Origin: Thalassiosira profunda
Lineage: Eukaryota > Bacillariophyta > Thalassiosirophyceae > Thalassiosirales > Thalassiosiraceae
Assembly: GCA_036939355.1 (NCBI GenBank)
Contig: JALLAP010000764.1
Span: 1-28,244, forward strand
DNA length: 28,244 nucleotides
Direction: 5' to 3'
Both the position numbers and the translations under genes were made by a program. Numbering within the stretch: the stretch's first letter is position 1; each line of letters begins with the position of its first letter. Below, in pieces: positions 17,501 through 27,600 of the stretch. The notes under the pieces are model-generated. The model was given only the letters and a program-made list of their open reading frames with translations. It made no database searches and was not told where the DNA came from.

Positions 17501-19504
17501 TGCAATCACTCACTCTTCGTTTGCAACCAAGTGCTGTAAAACCGAACTGAAAAGGTCCCGTGCTCGATCCGAGGGCTCAAATGGAACTGGCTCATTTGCG
17601 TTGACACTGGCCTCGTCGCCGTCACCATTGGCGTTGGCGTTGCTCTCCTCGTCGTCTCCTGTCGACGCTTCATCATCAGCGCGCTGAGATGCTGCATTGG
17701 TTCTGCCCTCGCCTTCCGCATTCGCTCCAGTTCCAGAGTTGTCAGTGGTAGCGTCGTCCGGCAAGAGCGAGGAGGTGCGCGTGTACTTCATCAACAGCTC
17801 AAAAGCGCCCCTCTTTGCGTGACCAACAGGAATGGTTTGGGCTAGCGCTTTGATGACTTTGGATGAGGTGGATGACGTGAAGCAAAAGCAGCGCATGAGC
17901 CACCACGCAGCACACAGCTGCACGCAAGTAACTGGCCTGACGAATTGACCCAAGCTGACTCCATGGAACCGCCGTTCTTTTCTGCAGAGATCAAATTCTT
18001 CCCTCGTGTCTTCGTCCATTTCATCCGTACTAACCGCGTACGAGGGGCCACCATTCGCGAATTCGATCTGAGGATCGGCTATCCCTTCCATGTGAGCAAA
18101 CGCCATCATCCTGCGATCATAATAACCTGTTTCCTTCGCTTGATACCGCGCGAGATCGGCTGGCTTTGCTGCAACCATGTCCCACTGAACGCCGGTAAAT
18201 TCGGTGTGGATCATTAGATTGACAACAGAGCTGGTGCCGGACCTCCAACCAGTGACGGCGAGCTCGTGGTTTTTGTCTGCAGACTTGCCAAAGTTGTGCT
18301 GTATCGTTCTCTGAAACACACAGCGCGCTTCGTTGACTGCAATGAGCTCCTGCTTGCTGCTGCGAGACCTCGACTTCGAGTCGCCTTTCTTCTCGTAATC
18401 GAGAGGGCACCAGTCCTGCCGAACCAACGTGGATAAAAGCTCCCCGCCCGTCATGAGCCACCAACATAACAGCACTTTCCGGGTGTACTGACGATCGGCG
18501 TTCAGAGTCGCGTAGTTCGATAGGTCGGGCACCTGGTTGGGCTCGAACTTGAAGACGCCACGAGCAAGCTCAAGAAAGGTATCGAAGATGGAGGAGCCCG
18601 CCTTCTGAAATGCGATCTGGAAAACGAGACCACAACCAGCCATCACCCAAGCGTGGATGTTAAAGCCTCTCTTGTTGACATTCGTGTGATGCATGCGAGC
18701 AATGCCAGAGTCGTGATCGACTGGGACGTTCCGGAGGCAGGGCGCATCGTTCTCCATCTTGTCGTCATCGTTGCAAATGTGAAGGTTGAGATCGTCCGTG
18801 CGAGCTGGAATGAAATTCTCCGACATGGTTAGGTTCAGAGCGGTCTGGAATTGCTCCCACGCACGTTTCATGTGAGGCTGCCCTTTTCCGTAGTCGTCGA
18901 TCTGGCGCCAGTAATCGTTGTACTTCTTAGCGTCGGGCATTCCCTCGGTGGACAGAAACTCGCTCTCGCAGCATTTGGTGTAATTCGTGTTGTAACGGCT
19001 GGAGAGATAAAAGGCTGCGAGGAACTCTGTATACTCTCGGAACGACGCCTCCGGCACCATTTTCCGGAAGACATGGTAGATGTCGCTCTTCTCTCCGCAC
19101 AGAATGTGCACGAACCGCTCCAAGGGGTCGCTGGACGGAATGCCTTTCTTCGAGTCCAGCCTTTTGCGCAAGAAGCGTACCTCCTTTTTCGTGTGTTTCC
19201 ACACATCGGTCCGTGCCTGGTCGTAGGTCACTGATGGCATCTCATTGAAGTCGTTGGGCTTCCATCGAGGCGAGTCGGCAGCGGGCGGGAATTTCTGGAA
19301 GTCGTGGAACTCGTGGTTCTCCTCGTCGAAGGCATCCTCATCGTAGAAAGCATTTTCAACGCGGGGGTCGTCCGAAGGGTCGAATCCGTCGGCGTCGTGG
19401 TCCATACGAGCCGCGGCTCGATCCAGCTCGTCATCAAAGATGTCGTCTTCGACTGGAAATAGATCACCAATTAAGGTCTCTTCCATCATCCTCGCAGCTG
19501 CCAT
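14507..19504 (-). CDS. piggyBac-like DDE transposase fused to PD-(D/E)XK nuclease with C-terminal Cys-rich finger
   Basis: Two exons (19504-17514, 17429-14507) joined over an 84-bp intron (17430-17513; GTGAGT donor, TTTCAG acceptor, phase 2) give 1,637 residues. Start MAAARMMEETLIGDLF follows a likely 5' UTR acceptor (TTCTGTTCAG, ends 19522). Residues about 130-575 have the piggyBac (DDE_Tnp_1_7) layout: LNLHICNDDDKM (acidic cluster 246-248), GFNIHAWVMAGCGLVFQ, NADRQYTRK (D337), then HGVSLGQF (about 514-521), where piggyBac proteins usually have GVDxxDQ. An acidic/Ser-rich linker (about 580-840) leads to a second catalytic domain: GQRAEEPLARKFF (E1008/E1009), SPDACVI (D1047), FPLEIKG (E1065-x-K1067) and QILHHAVTFGVRTCYVAIG, the signature order of YqaJ/lambda-exonuclease-like nucleases. 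The C-terminus holds CAVCRVPKCTEFRCEGCHRWLCF (1486-1507 in two CxxC pairs), like the piggyBac C-terminal zinc finger, and a later YTCYHIAHR. Domain calls are by motif and were not searched. Confidence 0.8.
17430..17513 (-). other. Intron of the transposase-nuclease gene
   Basis: 84 bp, GTGAGT donor at 17513 and TTTCAG acceptor ending at 17430. Removing it joins HLVANE to EEAEQAPDP in phase 2. It falls exactly between the transposase-like half and the nuclease-bearing half, as expected if the two halves were joined through an intron. Confidence 0.85.
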
Positions 19505-20360
19505 GATTGGGAGGCAAATGCCTGAACAGAAGAGAAGGGCGGCGGGCAACGGAGAGGTGTGAGTCGTGAGCTGCAAAACAGGAAAGTCACGCGACGAATT
19601 TCGGCAGAGCTTCCGCATCGGCGCCGCGCACACCCGTTCTCCTCGGCAGGACGAATCGCCCCCGCGCCTTGCGCCCGCGCCAATCGCCCCTCGAGCAGTT
19701 GCACTTGCTCGACTCCCGCCGAGGCAGGGCCCGCTCCGTCCCCAGTCCGTCCCGCAGACGATGGGGCAAATTTTGGCAGCAATTCGCCCTATTCCAGCAC
19801 ACACCGAGCTTTCCTCGGCAGCAATAAGACCCCGACGCCACTCACAATCCAACAGCGCCTCTGACGACCTGTTCGATGCAAGGAAGGATAGAAAGAGGGG
19901 TGAGAATACAACGCGGCGCAGGGGAAGCAAAGTATCAATGACAAAAGCAAGCAACAAATTTGGGCAGAGCTTCCGCATCGGCGCTGCACACCGAGCTCTC
20001 CTGGGCAGAACAAACAAGCCTCGCGCATCCCCCACTGCTGCAGCACGCCTCCAACCTTTGGCACGCGCCCAACGCCCCGCGCCGCTCCCACTCGATCCTC
20101 CCCGTACAGCCCCAAAAGCAGAGATGAATAAATGCCGCCGGATCCCCCCTATCGGACCGCCCCCGAGATCCCCTCGGCGGAAATCATGCCCCCCAACATT
20201 CCCCGCTATGCCAATTGCACGTTGAACATCTCCCTGAAGCTCTCGGTCATGCCCCGCACGGCCTCCCCCACCCGTTCCGGAGCAGACGGCCCTCCCCCAA
20301 GCACGCACAGATTTTGGGCACGTTGCCGAGCTCTCCTCGGCAGGAGATCGAGATCCGACG
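19505..20360. repeat. Degenerate tandem array 5' of the transposase-nuclease gene, period about 171-188 bp
   Basis: Related units start near 19596, 19767, 19955, about 20131 and 20308 (spacings about 171, 188, 176 and 177 bp). The core on the plus strand is (a)aatttNggcagagcttcc followed by cgagctctcctcggcagN; the first and third units share 'ggcagagcttccgcatcggc' exactly. The array sits directly upstream of the minus-strand start codon and keeps the frame open there, so the upstream 300 codons of that ORF are repeat, not protein. Confidence 0.75.
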
Positions 20361-21437
20361 CCTCCCTCGACGCCGCCCGCCGCAGCGAGACTCGACCAGC
20401 ACCGCCCCAGCACTCCTTCATCCTCGGAGCGCCCCGCATTACCCAGCCTGACGATAGTTCAGCCCCCGGAGGCGCCAGCCATCAGGCGCAAATCCGGCCC
20501 CATCAGCGAGCAAAAACGCGAAGCTTGACGTCCTCCCCCGCGCCCGACACGGGGTCAACGACGAGGGACGGACTCTGCGAATAGTAGAGGACGAGCGGAA
20601 GGCGGGCGGAGGCGTGTGAGGGCGAGGGAAGCGTCGCATCATGAGCACAAACACAAGGACGGATCGACGCAGCGCCGCTGCCGATCCACGCCGTTCTACG
20701 GCCACTGGAGGACGAAACGAACTCACTACAGTCTACTACCGGCCAGCGACGAGCCGCCCCGGCTCAGGAGGGGCCGCGGGAGGAGGAGGGAGGGCTACAG
20801 GGGGCGTCGCGACGCCGCGGAGGCACAAGATACCTGCGGCTGTCAGAGAGCCAAAGCAAAAAATCTTGGCTGGGATCCTTAGTTTAACGCGGGTTATTGA
20901 CTACCTGCGGCCTAACCATCGACGCCAAACCCTCCCCCCACTCTCGGACGATGCCGCCCGACCCTCTGGAGCCCCTGGCGGCGGCTCAATGGCCTCGGAA
21001 AGCGCCGCCAAAGACGGTCGAAATAAAGCCCCAGGGTGGGGACTTTTCGAAATAAATCCCCAGAGTGGGGATTTTCCAATCATCATGGATATCTGATTCC
21101 AACATCTCGCCGCCCGCCGTAGATTTAATTCCTACGTGAGTATTTAGGCCGGTGCTTTCTTCGCTTTTGCCTCCCCCTCCCCCTGGTGCCCCTCCCGCCC
21201 ACTCCTCCCTGCTCCCTGGCCAAACTGAAGGCGCCTGCTGTTACGATACGTCGGAGCACGGCAGGGGTCGAAGAACCCATCGAATTGTAGGATCGACGAC
21301 GCGTCGTCCTGAGGCCAAGCGCCTCGCGCACATATCGATGTGTCGGCCAGAGATTTTGAGCACACATCTTTGTTGATGTGTCATCCCGCGTCGGCTTGCC
21401 AATCGACCCCGACAACGACAGCACACTTTCAGGAACG
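20361..21437. other. Gene-poor stretch between repeat array and GNAT gene
   Basis: No gene I would defend. A plus-strand open frame (20641-21096) codes for a Gly/Arg/Ala-rich product that ends inside the twin hairpin repeat at 21019-21075, which argues against it being a real protein. The promoter of the GNAT gene should be in the last few hundred bases. Confidence 0.4.
21019..21075. repeat. Two tandem 28-29-bp repeats, each with a hairpin
   Basis: cgaaataaagccccagggtg... (21019-21047) is followed at once by cgaaataaatccccagagtg... (21048-21075). Each copy contains a perfect inverted repeat CCCCA / TGGGG with a 3-nt loop and ends in an act/att-tttt tail. Confidence 0.85.
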
Positions 21438-22199
21438 ATGAGGTCCTTCCCACTACTGATTCTCGTCGCCAGCGCCCGCGGCTTAGGCTCGCCGATGCAC
21501 CCGCGGTGTGTTCCGAGGCCCTCTCCTCCTCGATCCTTCCGTCGACATCACGCACATCACGCACACCTTGCCGCCGCGTCCGAGAAAGTGGCCCTGGACT
21601 TCGACCCCGACCAAGCCAGCTCCGGCGGCGGCGTAGCCGGCGGCGCATCTACTGCACTCGTCGTTCGCCAAATGTCGTCCGAGGAAGGAGCGCGGGAACT
21701 CGATGCACTGCGAGGGCAAGAAGATGCCGCTACTCGCGAGGGTATCCTGGCGGGGATTGCAGCTACGCCCAATTACGAGCCGGAAGTCTACTTTGTTGCA
21801 GCGGAGGCGAATGAAGGTGTCAATCATGAAGTGTCAAACCACACAGTTGGCGTGGTCAGCGCCCAGCTCCGCCGCCGAGCGCCCCTCATCGCCGGCCCCG
21901 GCGCTGAAGGTGGCGACCCGTCCGCAGAGCACCTTCCCTCGGTGCCCCTCCCATCCCCGCACGTCTATCTTTGCAACATGTACGTCGATGCGAAGTTTAG
22001 AAAACGGGGTTTTGGCACGGCGTTGCTGTCGGCGGTGGGGGAGTATGCCCGCGCTTGGAGCGAGCAATTGGGCGAGGCAGTGCCCCTGGTATTGTCGGTG
22101 GACAACGACAACGTCGGGGCCGTGCGACTGTACGAGAAGGGTGGCTTCGAGTATCTGGAGAAGAACGACGTCTTTTGCGTGATGGAGAAGTGGCCTTGA
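21438..22199 (+). CDS. GNAT-family N-acetyltransferase with N-terminal targeting sequence
   Basis: Predicted acetyl-CoA-dependent N-acetyltransferase of 253 residues from ATG 21438. I prefer this start over the in-frame ATG at 21378 because MRSFPLLILVASARG then forms a hydrophobic leader typical of a signal peptide; the following Arg/Pro/His-rich stretch could be a plastid transit peptide, and VASARG is a weak match to the ASAF-type cleavage motif of diatom plastid proteins. The GNAT core is clear: VYFVAAEAN and VGVVSAQL (beta strands), VYLCNMYVDAKFRKRGFGTALL (acetyl-CoA-binding R-x-x-G-x-G/A motif) and LSVDNDNVGAVRLYEKGGFEYL (motif B). Substrate is unknown. Confidence 0.85.
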   Translation: MRSFPLLILVASARGLGSPMHPRCVPRPSPPRSFRRHHAHHAHLAAASEKVALDFDPDQASSGGGVAGGASTALVVRQMSSEEGARELDALRGQEDAATREGILAGIAATPNYEPEVYFVAAEANEGVNHEVSNHTVGVVSAQLRRRAPLIAGPGAEGGDPSAEHLPSVPLPSPHVYLCNMYVDAKFRKRGFGTALLSAVGEYARAWSEQLGEAVPLVLSVDNDNVGAVRLYEKGGFEYLEKNDVFCVMEKWP

Positions 22200-22411
22200 T
22201 GCTATTGATGTGGAGGGACGGCCATGATGACGAGCGCGATCCTGTGAGATACACCCCGTTGGGAATCCAGGAAAAATTCGAAAGCTTCGGATTTTCTCAC
22301 AAGGGCCCACCCAAAGATCAATCCCTCCTTTCGTGCGCTCAGGCGGTTCCTACGTCAGACAGCGGCGCCCCTATTTCATTCTCACCCTCCTGAAATTGTC
22401 ACGTTATTGCA

Positions 22412-24245
22412 ATGGGAGATTCTGCGTCGGTGACGTCGTTCTCCTCGCTGGACAATGTCTCTCGGTCGAGCATGCTCCGGCAGAAGCGAGAGCAGGCCCT
22501 GCGGAGGCAGCGGGGCAATGTCCCGTCACGCGAAAGTCTTGGTAGCTCGTACGCGTCGCATCGAAGCGCATTAACTACAACGTCAGCCATGGCCGACGTG
22601 ATGGCGTTTGACGAAGCCAAAACGCGGGAAAGGATCGAAGCGAGAGTGATGGAGGAGGAAGATCGAAGGCGGGAGGAAGTGAAGATGAGAGCGAAACGGG
22701 CCAGGGCAGCGGAACTGGAGGAGGAGCGGGCGCGGGCCGAAGAATCGGCCCGCCTTCGCTTTGAGCGCGAGCAACTCGAATTGAGGCGCAAGCTAGCTGA
22801 AGAGAAGGAGGCGCGGCAGAAGGCGGAGGCCAAGGCAGAGGAGGATCGTTTGGAGCGTGAACGCATGGCGGCCAAGGAGATGGAGAAGCTGGCACTCGAG
22901 CGCAAGCGCTTGGAGGAGGAGAGGGCAAAGTTTGAGGCCGAGCGGCAATCCTTGGAGACCACGAATTCGCCGCAGCGGAGCGACGAGGAAGCCTACGGTC
23001 AGTTCGCCCACGAGGCGGCCGGCAGCAGCAACAACGGCTATCAACGGTATCAGCCTGGCGTCTGGCCGCGCGGCGAAGCGAAGGAAGATGCAACAATCAT
23101 NCAACAACGGCTATCAACGGTATCAGCCTGGCGTCTGGCCGCGCGGCGAAGCGAAGGAAGATGCAACAATCATCTCCGAGTTGACCGAAGGATGCAGTCC
23201 GGATCAGGCTGCTGCCTCCAACAACGGAGAGGCACAACGAGGCTCCAAAATCCAGCGGAGCCATTCCACTCGCTCGCTTTCCTTCACCAATGCCGACGAA
23301 GCCGAACCGTCTGCTCGTAGGCCGGAACGACCCAGAGGGATGGCTCGGAGAGACAGTTCGTCCTCGCGGAGGGGGAGCCTATCTTCGCAGGACAGTGCCT
23401 CAAAGTGCACGTCCCTGAAGCAACTCGTATCGATCGAGGACGTCAACCTCGACGATCCCAAAGTGATGCGCGCCTTCCTCATGCAGCCGTGTCCCAAGGG
23501 CGAGGGCATGGTCCAGTGCTCCGTGCGACGGACCAAGGGTCTCAAGAATGCGCTCTTTCCCGAGTACCGCATGTACCTAAAAAACAGCAGCAAGACGGAG
23601 ACCTTCCTCATGACGTCGAAGAAGCGCGGGGGGTCCAAGACGTCCAATTATCTCCTCTCGATGAACAGGAACGACCACGACAAGGGCAGCGACAGCATTG
23701 TCGGCAAACTGCGCAGCAATTTCCTCGGCACCGAGTACATGATTTACGATCACGGAAGCAATCCCGACTTTGACGACGACGAGAAGAACGGCGGGGAAGT
23801 CCGGCGCGAGCTGGGCGGCATTTTGTACTCGGCGAGCACCTCTCTGGGATCGAAGGGTCCGAGGCAGATGAGGTGTTGCCTGCCCAAGGTGGACGTAGTC
23901 GGACGTCCCGTGAAGATCTGGCAGCCGTCGAAAAAAGACGACGAGCGCATGATATCGTGCTTCAAGAAGGAAACGACCGACCTCGGCAAGCTCGAGTGTC
24001 TCGAGAACAAACCGCCGTCGTGGAACGAGGAGGTGGGGGCGTACGTGCTGAATTTCAACGGCCGCGTTACCATGGCGAGCGTCAAGAACTTCCAAATGTG
24101 CAAGCAGGACAGCGAAGAGCAGGTCCTCCAATTCGGAAGGACGGGCAAGGACGAGTTCAGCTTGGATGTGACGTGGCCCATGTCCCTCTTCCAGGCGTTT
24201 GCGGTGGCCTTGTCGAGCTTCGATTCTAAGCTGGGTTGTGATTGA
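22412..24245 (+). CDS. Tubby-like protein with N-terminal coiled coil (interrupted by assembly duplication)
   Basis: N-terminal residues about 60-190 form a long Glu/Arg/Lys-rich coiled coil (EEERARAEESARLRFEREQ). The C-terminal half is a complete Tubby domain: MVQCSVRRTKGLKNALFPEY, SKTSNYLLSMNRNDHDKGSD, VGKLRSNFLGTEYMIYDHG, NKPPSWNEEVGAYVLNFNGR, VTMASVKNFQMCKQ and the closing LFQAFAVALSSFDSKLGCD. Tubby domains bind membrane phosphoinositides; the basic KKRGGSK segment before TSNY lies where that site is in animal Tubby. The reading frame shifts by one at 23101, but removing one of the two identical copies plus the N (73 bp) restores a single ORF of 586 residues, so I regard the gene as intact. 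There is no intron. The role in the cell cannot be read from sequence; flagellar or membrane-trafficking links are known for the family. Confidence 0.92.
23029..23173. repeat. 72-bp perfect duplication around a single N (assembly artefact)
   Basis: Bases 23029-23100 and 23102-23173 are identical and separated by one N at 23101. The 73-bp offset shifts the frame of the Tubby-like gene, and collapsing it restores the frame exactly. This is what an unmerged contig overlap looks like. Confidence 0.93.
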
Positions 24246-24653
24246 CGGGCGCTGAAGGCACCGAAGACTGAAGGGGTTGCTTCTCTTCTACGGAGAGATT
24301 CAACGTAGGAATGATACTAATTCCGTAGATAACTGATGAACGTATCTAAAGCTAGAGTGCCTATCGCGGTACCAATCGCCTCTAGGTAGGGAGAGGTACG
24401 TGCTATGTACGCCGTACTCATCTCCACTACCTTCTTCGGCGAGGGTGAATGCTAGAGGGTTATCATAATCTAACATATCTTGTTTTGGCCGGGAGCGCCC
24501 AGCTGGATAGAGCAGTCACCTGCAAGCCGTTTGCCGTGCTTTGTTCCCCGACTGCGGTGCCAGAGGCGAAATATGGCGGAAGAAGCCAGCCTCTGATTTC
24601 GTTGCACCGGTCCGGGATGAGAGCACCCTTCAATAGCCGCATCAAAATAGCGT
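24246..24653. other. Gap between two convergent genes
   Basis: 408 bp between the stop of the Tubby-like gene and the stop of the metalloprotease gene, presumably both 3' UTRs. I find no gene. Confidence 0.5.
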
Positions 24654-27600
24654 CTAATTCGCTTCGTATCTAACGCAAAGAGGAATGTTGAGGCGAGGGC
24701 ATCATACAACGAGCACCGCAAATCAGTTCCTGGCACTCACCTAACTCGTCCTCCAAATACTCTCGGCGCAAAGGTACCACGCCCGAACCTATCTGCCGTT
24801 CCGATTCCTTCAAATATCACCAGAGACTCGTCTTCAGCAAACGGGGCCCCTTCCGCTGTACCTTCTTGATAAACAACATTCTTTGAACTAACGACAAAGA
24901 ATGAACGGACGCTTCCTCCGTCGACGGAGACAGCGCTGTCGAAATCGCCAAGCTCTGTTGGCTGTCCTCGGCGATTGTGCACCAGTGCAGGGTTGTCGTA
25001 AATCAGAGTCCAGCCGTCGCTGCTCTGCACGTGACCGCTGTAGGACCCGTCTCTAGTGTAGACCTTCACCGCTCCTTGGCCTCGCGCCATCGCATTGATG
25101 ACCAATGATGAAACGGAAACGTCACGCTTCGCCTTCAACTCGAACACCACGCCTCCAGACCCAAGGCTGAAGTCAAAGGTGGTCTCGAGCTCTCGCCCGG
25201 CACAGTCGACTGGGCACGACTCCGACGACTCATCTATGCCACACACAGAGTCACCGCACACAGCAGCGGTGGTCTGAATGGCATCGTAGCTGGGTTGGTA
25301 TTAAGCAGGCAAATTGAGTGGACAGCATTGGAACACTCCTCAGACACTCAGAAAGAGACCTCTTACCCGACAACACCTCCAAATACCCTCGGCGAAAAGA
25401 TCTCGCCGCCGAAGCTCTCCGTCGTCCCGATTCCTTCAAAGATCGCAATCGACTCGTCCTCGGCAAACAAAGCTCCCTTTTCTTTGCCCTTTTGGTAGAC
25501 CATATGCTTCGAGGAGGTGACAAAAAATGACTGCACGTTGCCCCCGCGGATAGAAACGGCCTCGTCGAAGTTGCCCAGTGCTGTTGGCCTTCCTCTGCGG
25601 TTGTGGACTAAGGCTGGGTTGTCGTATACCAGAGTCCAGCCGTCGCTGCTTTGCAGGAAACCACTGTATGATCCTCCGCGAGTATATACCTTCACTTCTC
25701 CCTGGCCTCGTGCCATTGCGTTGATCACCAATGATGAAACGGAAACGTCACGCTTCGCCTTCAACTCGAACACCACGCCTCCGGATCCGAGACTGAAGTC
25801 GAAAGTCGTTTCGAGCTCTCGCCCGGCACAGTCGACGGGGCATGACTCGGACGACTCATCTATGCCACACACAAAGTCGCCGCACTCGCCAAACGAGGAC
25901 ACCGGCGCTGATGTTGGCGCCAAAGTAATGTCGCCCTGTTGGTAACGGATAATGCCACCCCACACTCTCGGACTGTGCACGGTGTTGGAGAACGTTTCGC
26001 TCGTACCTATGCCTTCAAGTATCACCAGAGACTCGTCCTCCACAAAAGGGGCGCCTTCCGTTGTACCCGATTTGTAGACCAGGCCTCGTGTGGACGAAAC
26101 GTAGAACGAACGCGTCGCCCCCTTGGCTATCTGCACACTCTGATCGAAATCTCCCAACTCTGTTGGTCGTCCTCGGCGCTCGTGTGCCACTGCAGGATTG
26201 TCGTAGATGAGGGTCCAACCCTCACTACTTCCGGTCTTTCCAGCATATCCTCCCTCTCGAGTGTACACTTTCACCGCTCCTTCGCCACGAGAGTTCGAGT
26301 TGATAACCAAGGACGAAATTGAAACGCGTTGCTTGGCTTCGACGGCAAACACAGCCCCGCCGGATCCCAAGTTGAACTCAAAGGTAGTCGCGAGCTCATT
26401 TCCACAATCGATGGGGCAAGTGCTTGGGTCCTCACTGGCGTCACACACTTCATTTCCGCATTGGTTCGAAGTGGGGCTCGCCGAAGGCGCCATTGTGGGG
26501 CGATTTGTAGGGAGGTTCGTCGGAGCTGGGGTTGGTCGGACACTCGGCCGAACACTTGGACGCATGGTAGTAGGCCGCAATGTTGGCTTTCTCGTGGGCT
26601 CAGAGGTGGGGTCGCCAAAGCTTACAGCGATGTCTGCGTACGCTGGATTGGCTCCGAGATTGATCTCCTTCACCTCGATTTTCAAGTCCTCTCCCGAGCC
26701 ACGCCAATTGGGGACAGTGTACGTAGGATCTCCTGGAGATAGAATTGCTTTGAGAAATGACTGCGAGTAGCCCAAGCCATCTCCTCCTTGCTCGACCACC
26801 GTGACTCTGTCCCGAGCTTGATCCGTCTGCCTGTTGATGCCTCGAGCTCTGTTGAAGCCCAGGAAAAGGTCCTTCGGTCCACCTGACTCGAGCTTGGCGA
26901 CGATTGGGCGCGCGTCGGGGTTGTTTTCGTAATCGGCAATACCAATGAGCTTTCGCGACCACTGGTTACTGTCTCTGTCCGAGTTCCATACCGCCACATC
27001 GTAGCCATTGGAAAACCAGCCGCCGCTTGCTCGGGCGATCTGGAAGTTTTTTGCTTGGTTGAAGCACATCGCTCCGTCGTCATCCGTGTAGTAGGGGTTT
27101 CCCATAAAGCCTGTAGATGGAGCACGCAGTGAGAATTCAATGAGGTATCAAGTGAATTGCTCTCATTACACAGATCAAGCCACTCACCTGTGTGATCCGT
27201 ATATGTTAAACCATCCAACCCTCCGGAGTGGGCCTGTTGAGTGTCGAAATATGAGCTGGGAAAGGAAGCCGATGCGAAGAAATGCTGTCCTGCCTGCTTC
27301 ACTTACCAGATTCAAGTTGTGGCCTAATACCAGTTGCATCCGCAGTTGGTCAGAGTTGAGTGACGAAGAAAGAAGCAACTCTGCCAAACAAGTCAAAGGG
27401 ACACATTCACATACCTAGCTCGTGCATTTGCACCGCTACATGTCGATAGTTGTTCCCTTGATACATCGATAGCCACGAGTTGACGCTGTTGGTAAAAAAG
27501 GCAGGCGAAGAAGGATGAAGTTAGAGCACTGTGGCGACGAAGTTAACTTGTCATGCGAGCATGATGTACTACACTCACTAAGCGCTGTTCCAGCAGGAGG

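Noticed and set aside
17430..17509. Start of the nuclease half at the ATG near 17509 as a separate gene
   Set aside because: Its first 26 codons are intron. Splicing 17514 to 17429 keeps phase and gives one protein.
13203..20360. CRISPR array
   Set aside because: Units are about 180 bp, diverged and without short repeats with unique spacers; the genome is eukaryotic.
19505..20413. N-terminal extension of the transposase ORF by about 300 codons
   Set aside because: The stretch is made of tandem repeats (the same peptide recurs), and a splice acceptor sits just before the ATG at 19504.
21030..21078. Sites resembling NF-kappaB motifs (ggggactttt, ggggattttcc)
   Set aside because: Diatoms are not known to have NF-kappaB; the resemblance comes from the repeat unit.
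20641..21096. 151-codon plus-strand open frame
   Set aside because: Gly/Arg/Ala-rich, no motif, and its end lies inside the twin hairpin repeat.
24487..24560. tRNA-like sequence (gggagcg ... ggatagagca)
   Set aside because: No matching acceptor 3' strand (cgctccc) and no proper D-stem or T-arm, so it does not fold as a tRNA.
27301..27345. Catalytically dead metalloprotease (LVLGHN in an unspliced reading)
   Set aside because: The preceding bases are intron. Splicing from 27415 to 27323 restores HELGH.
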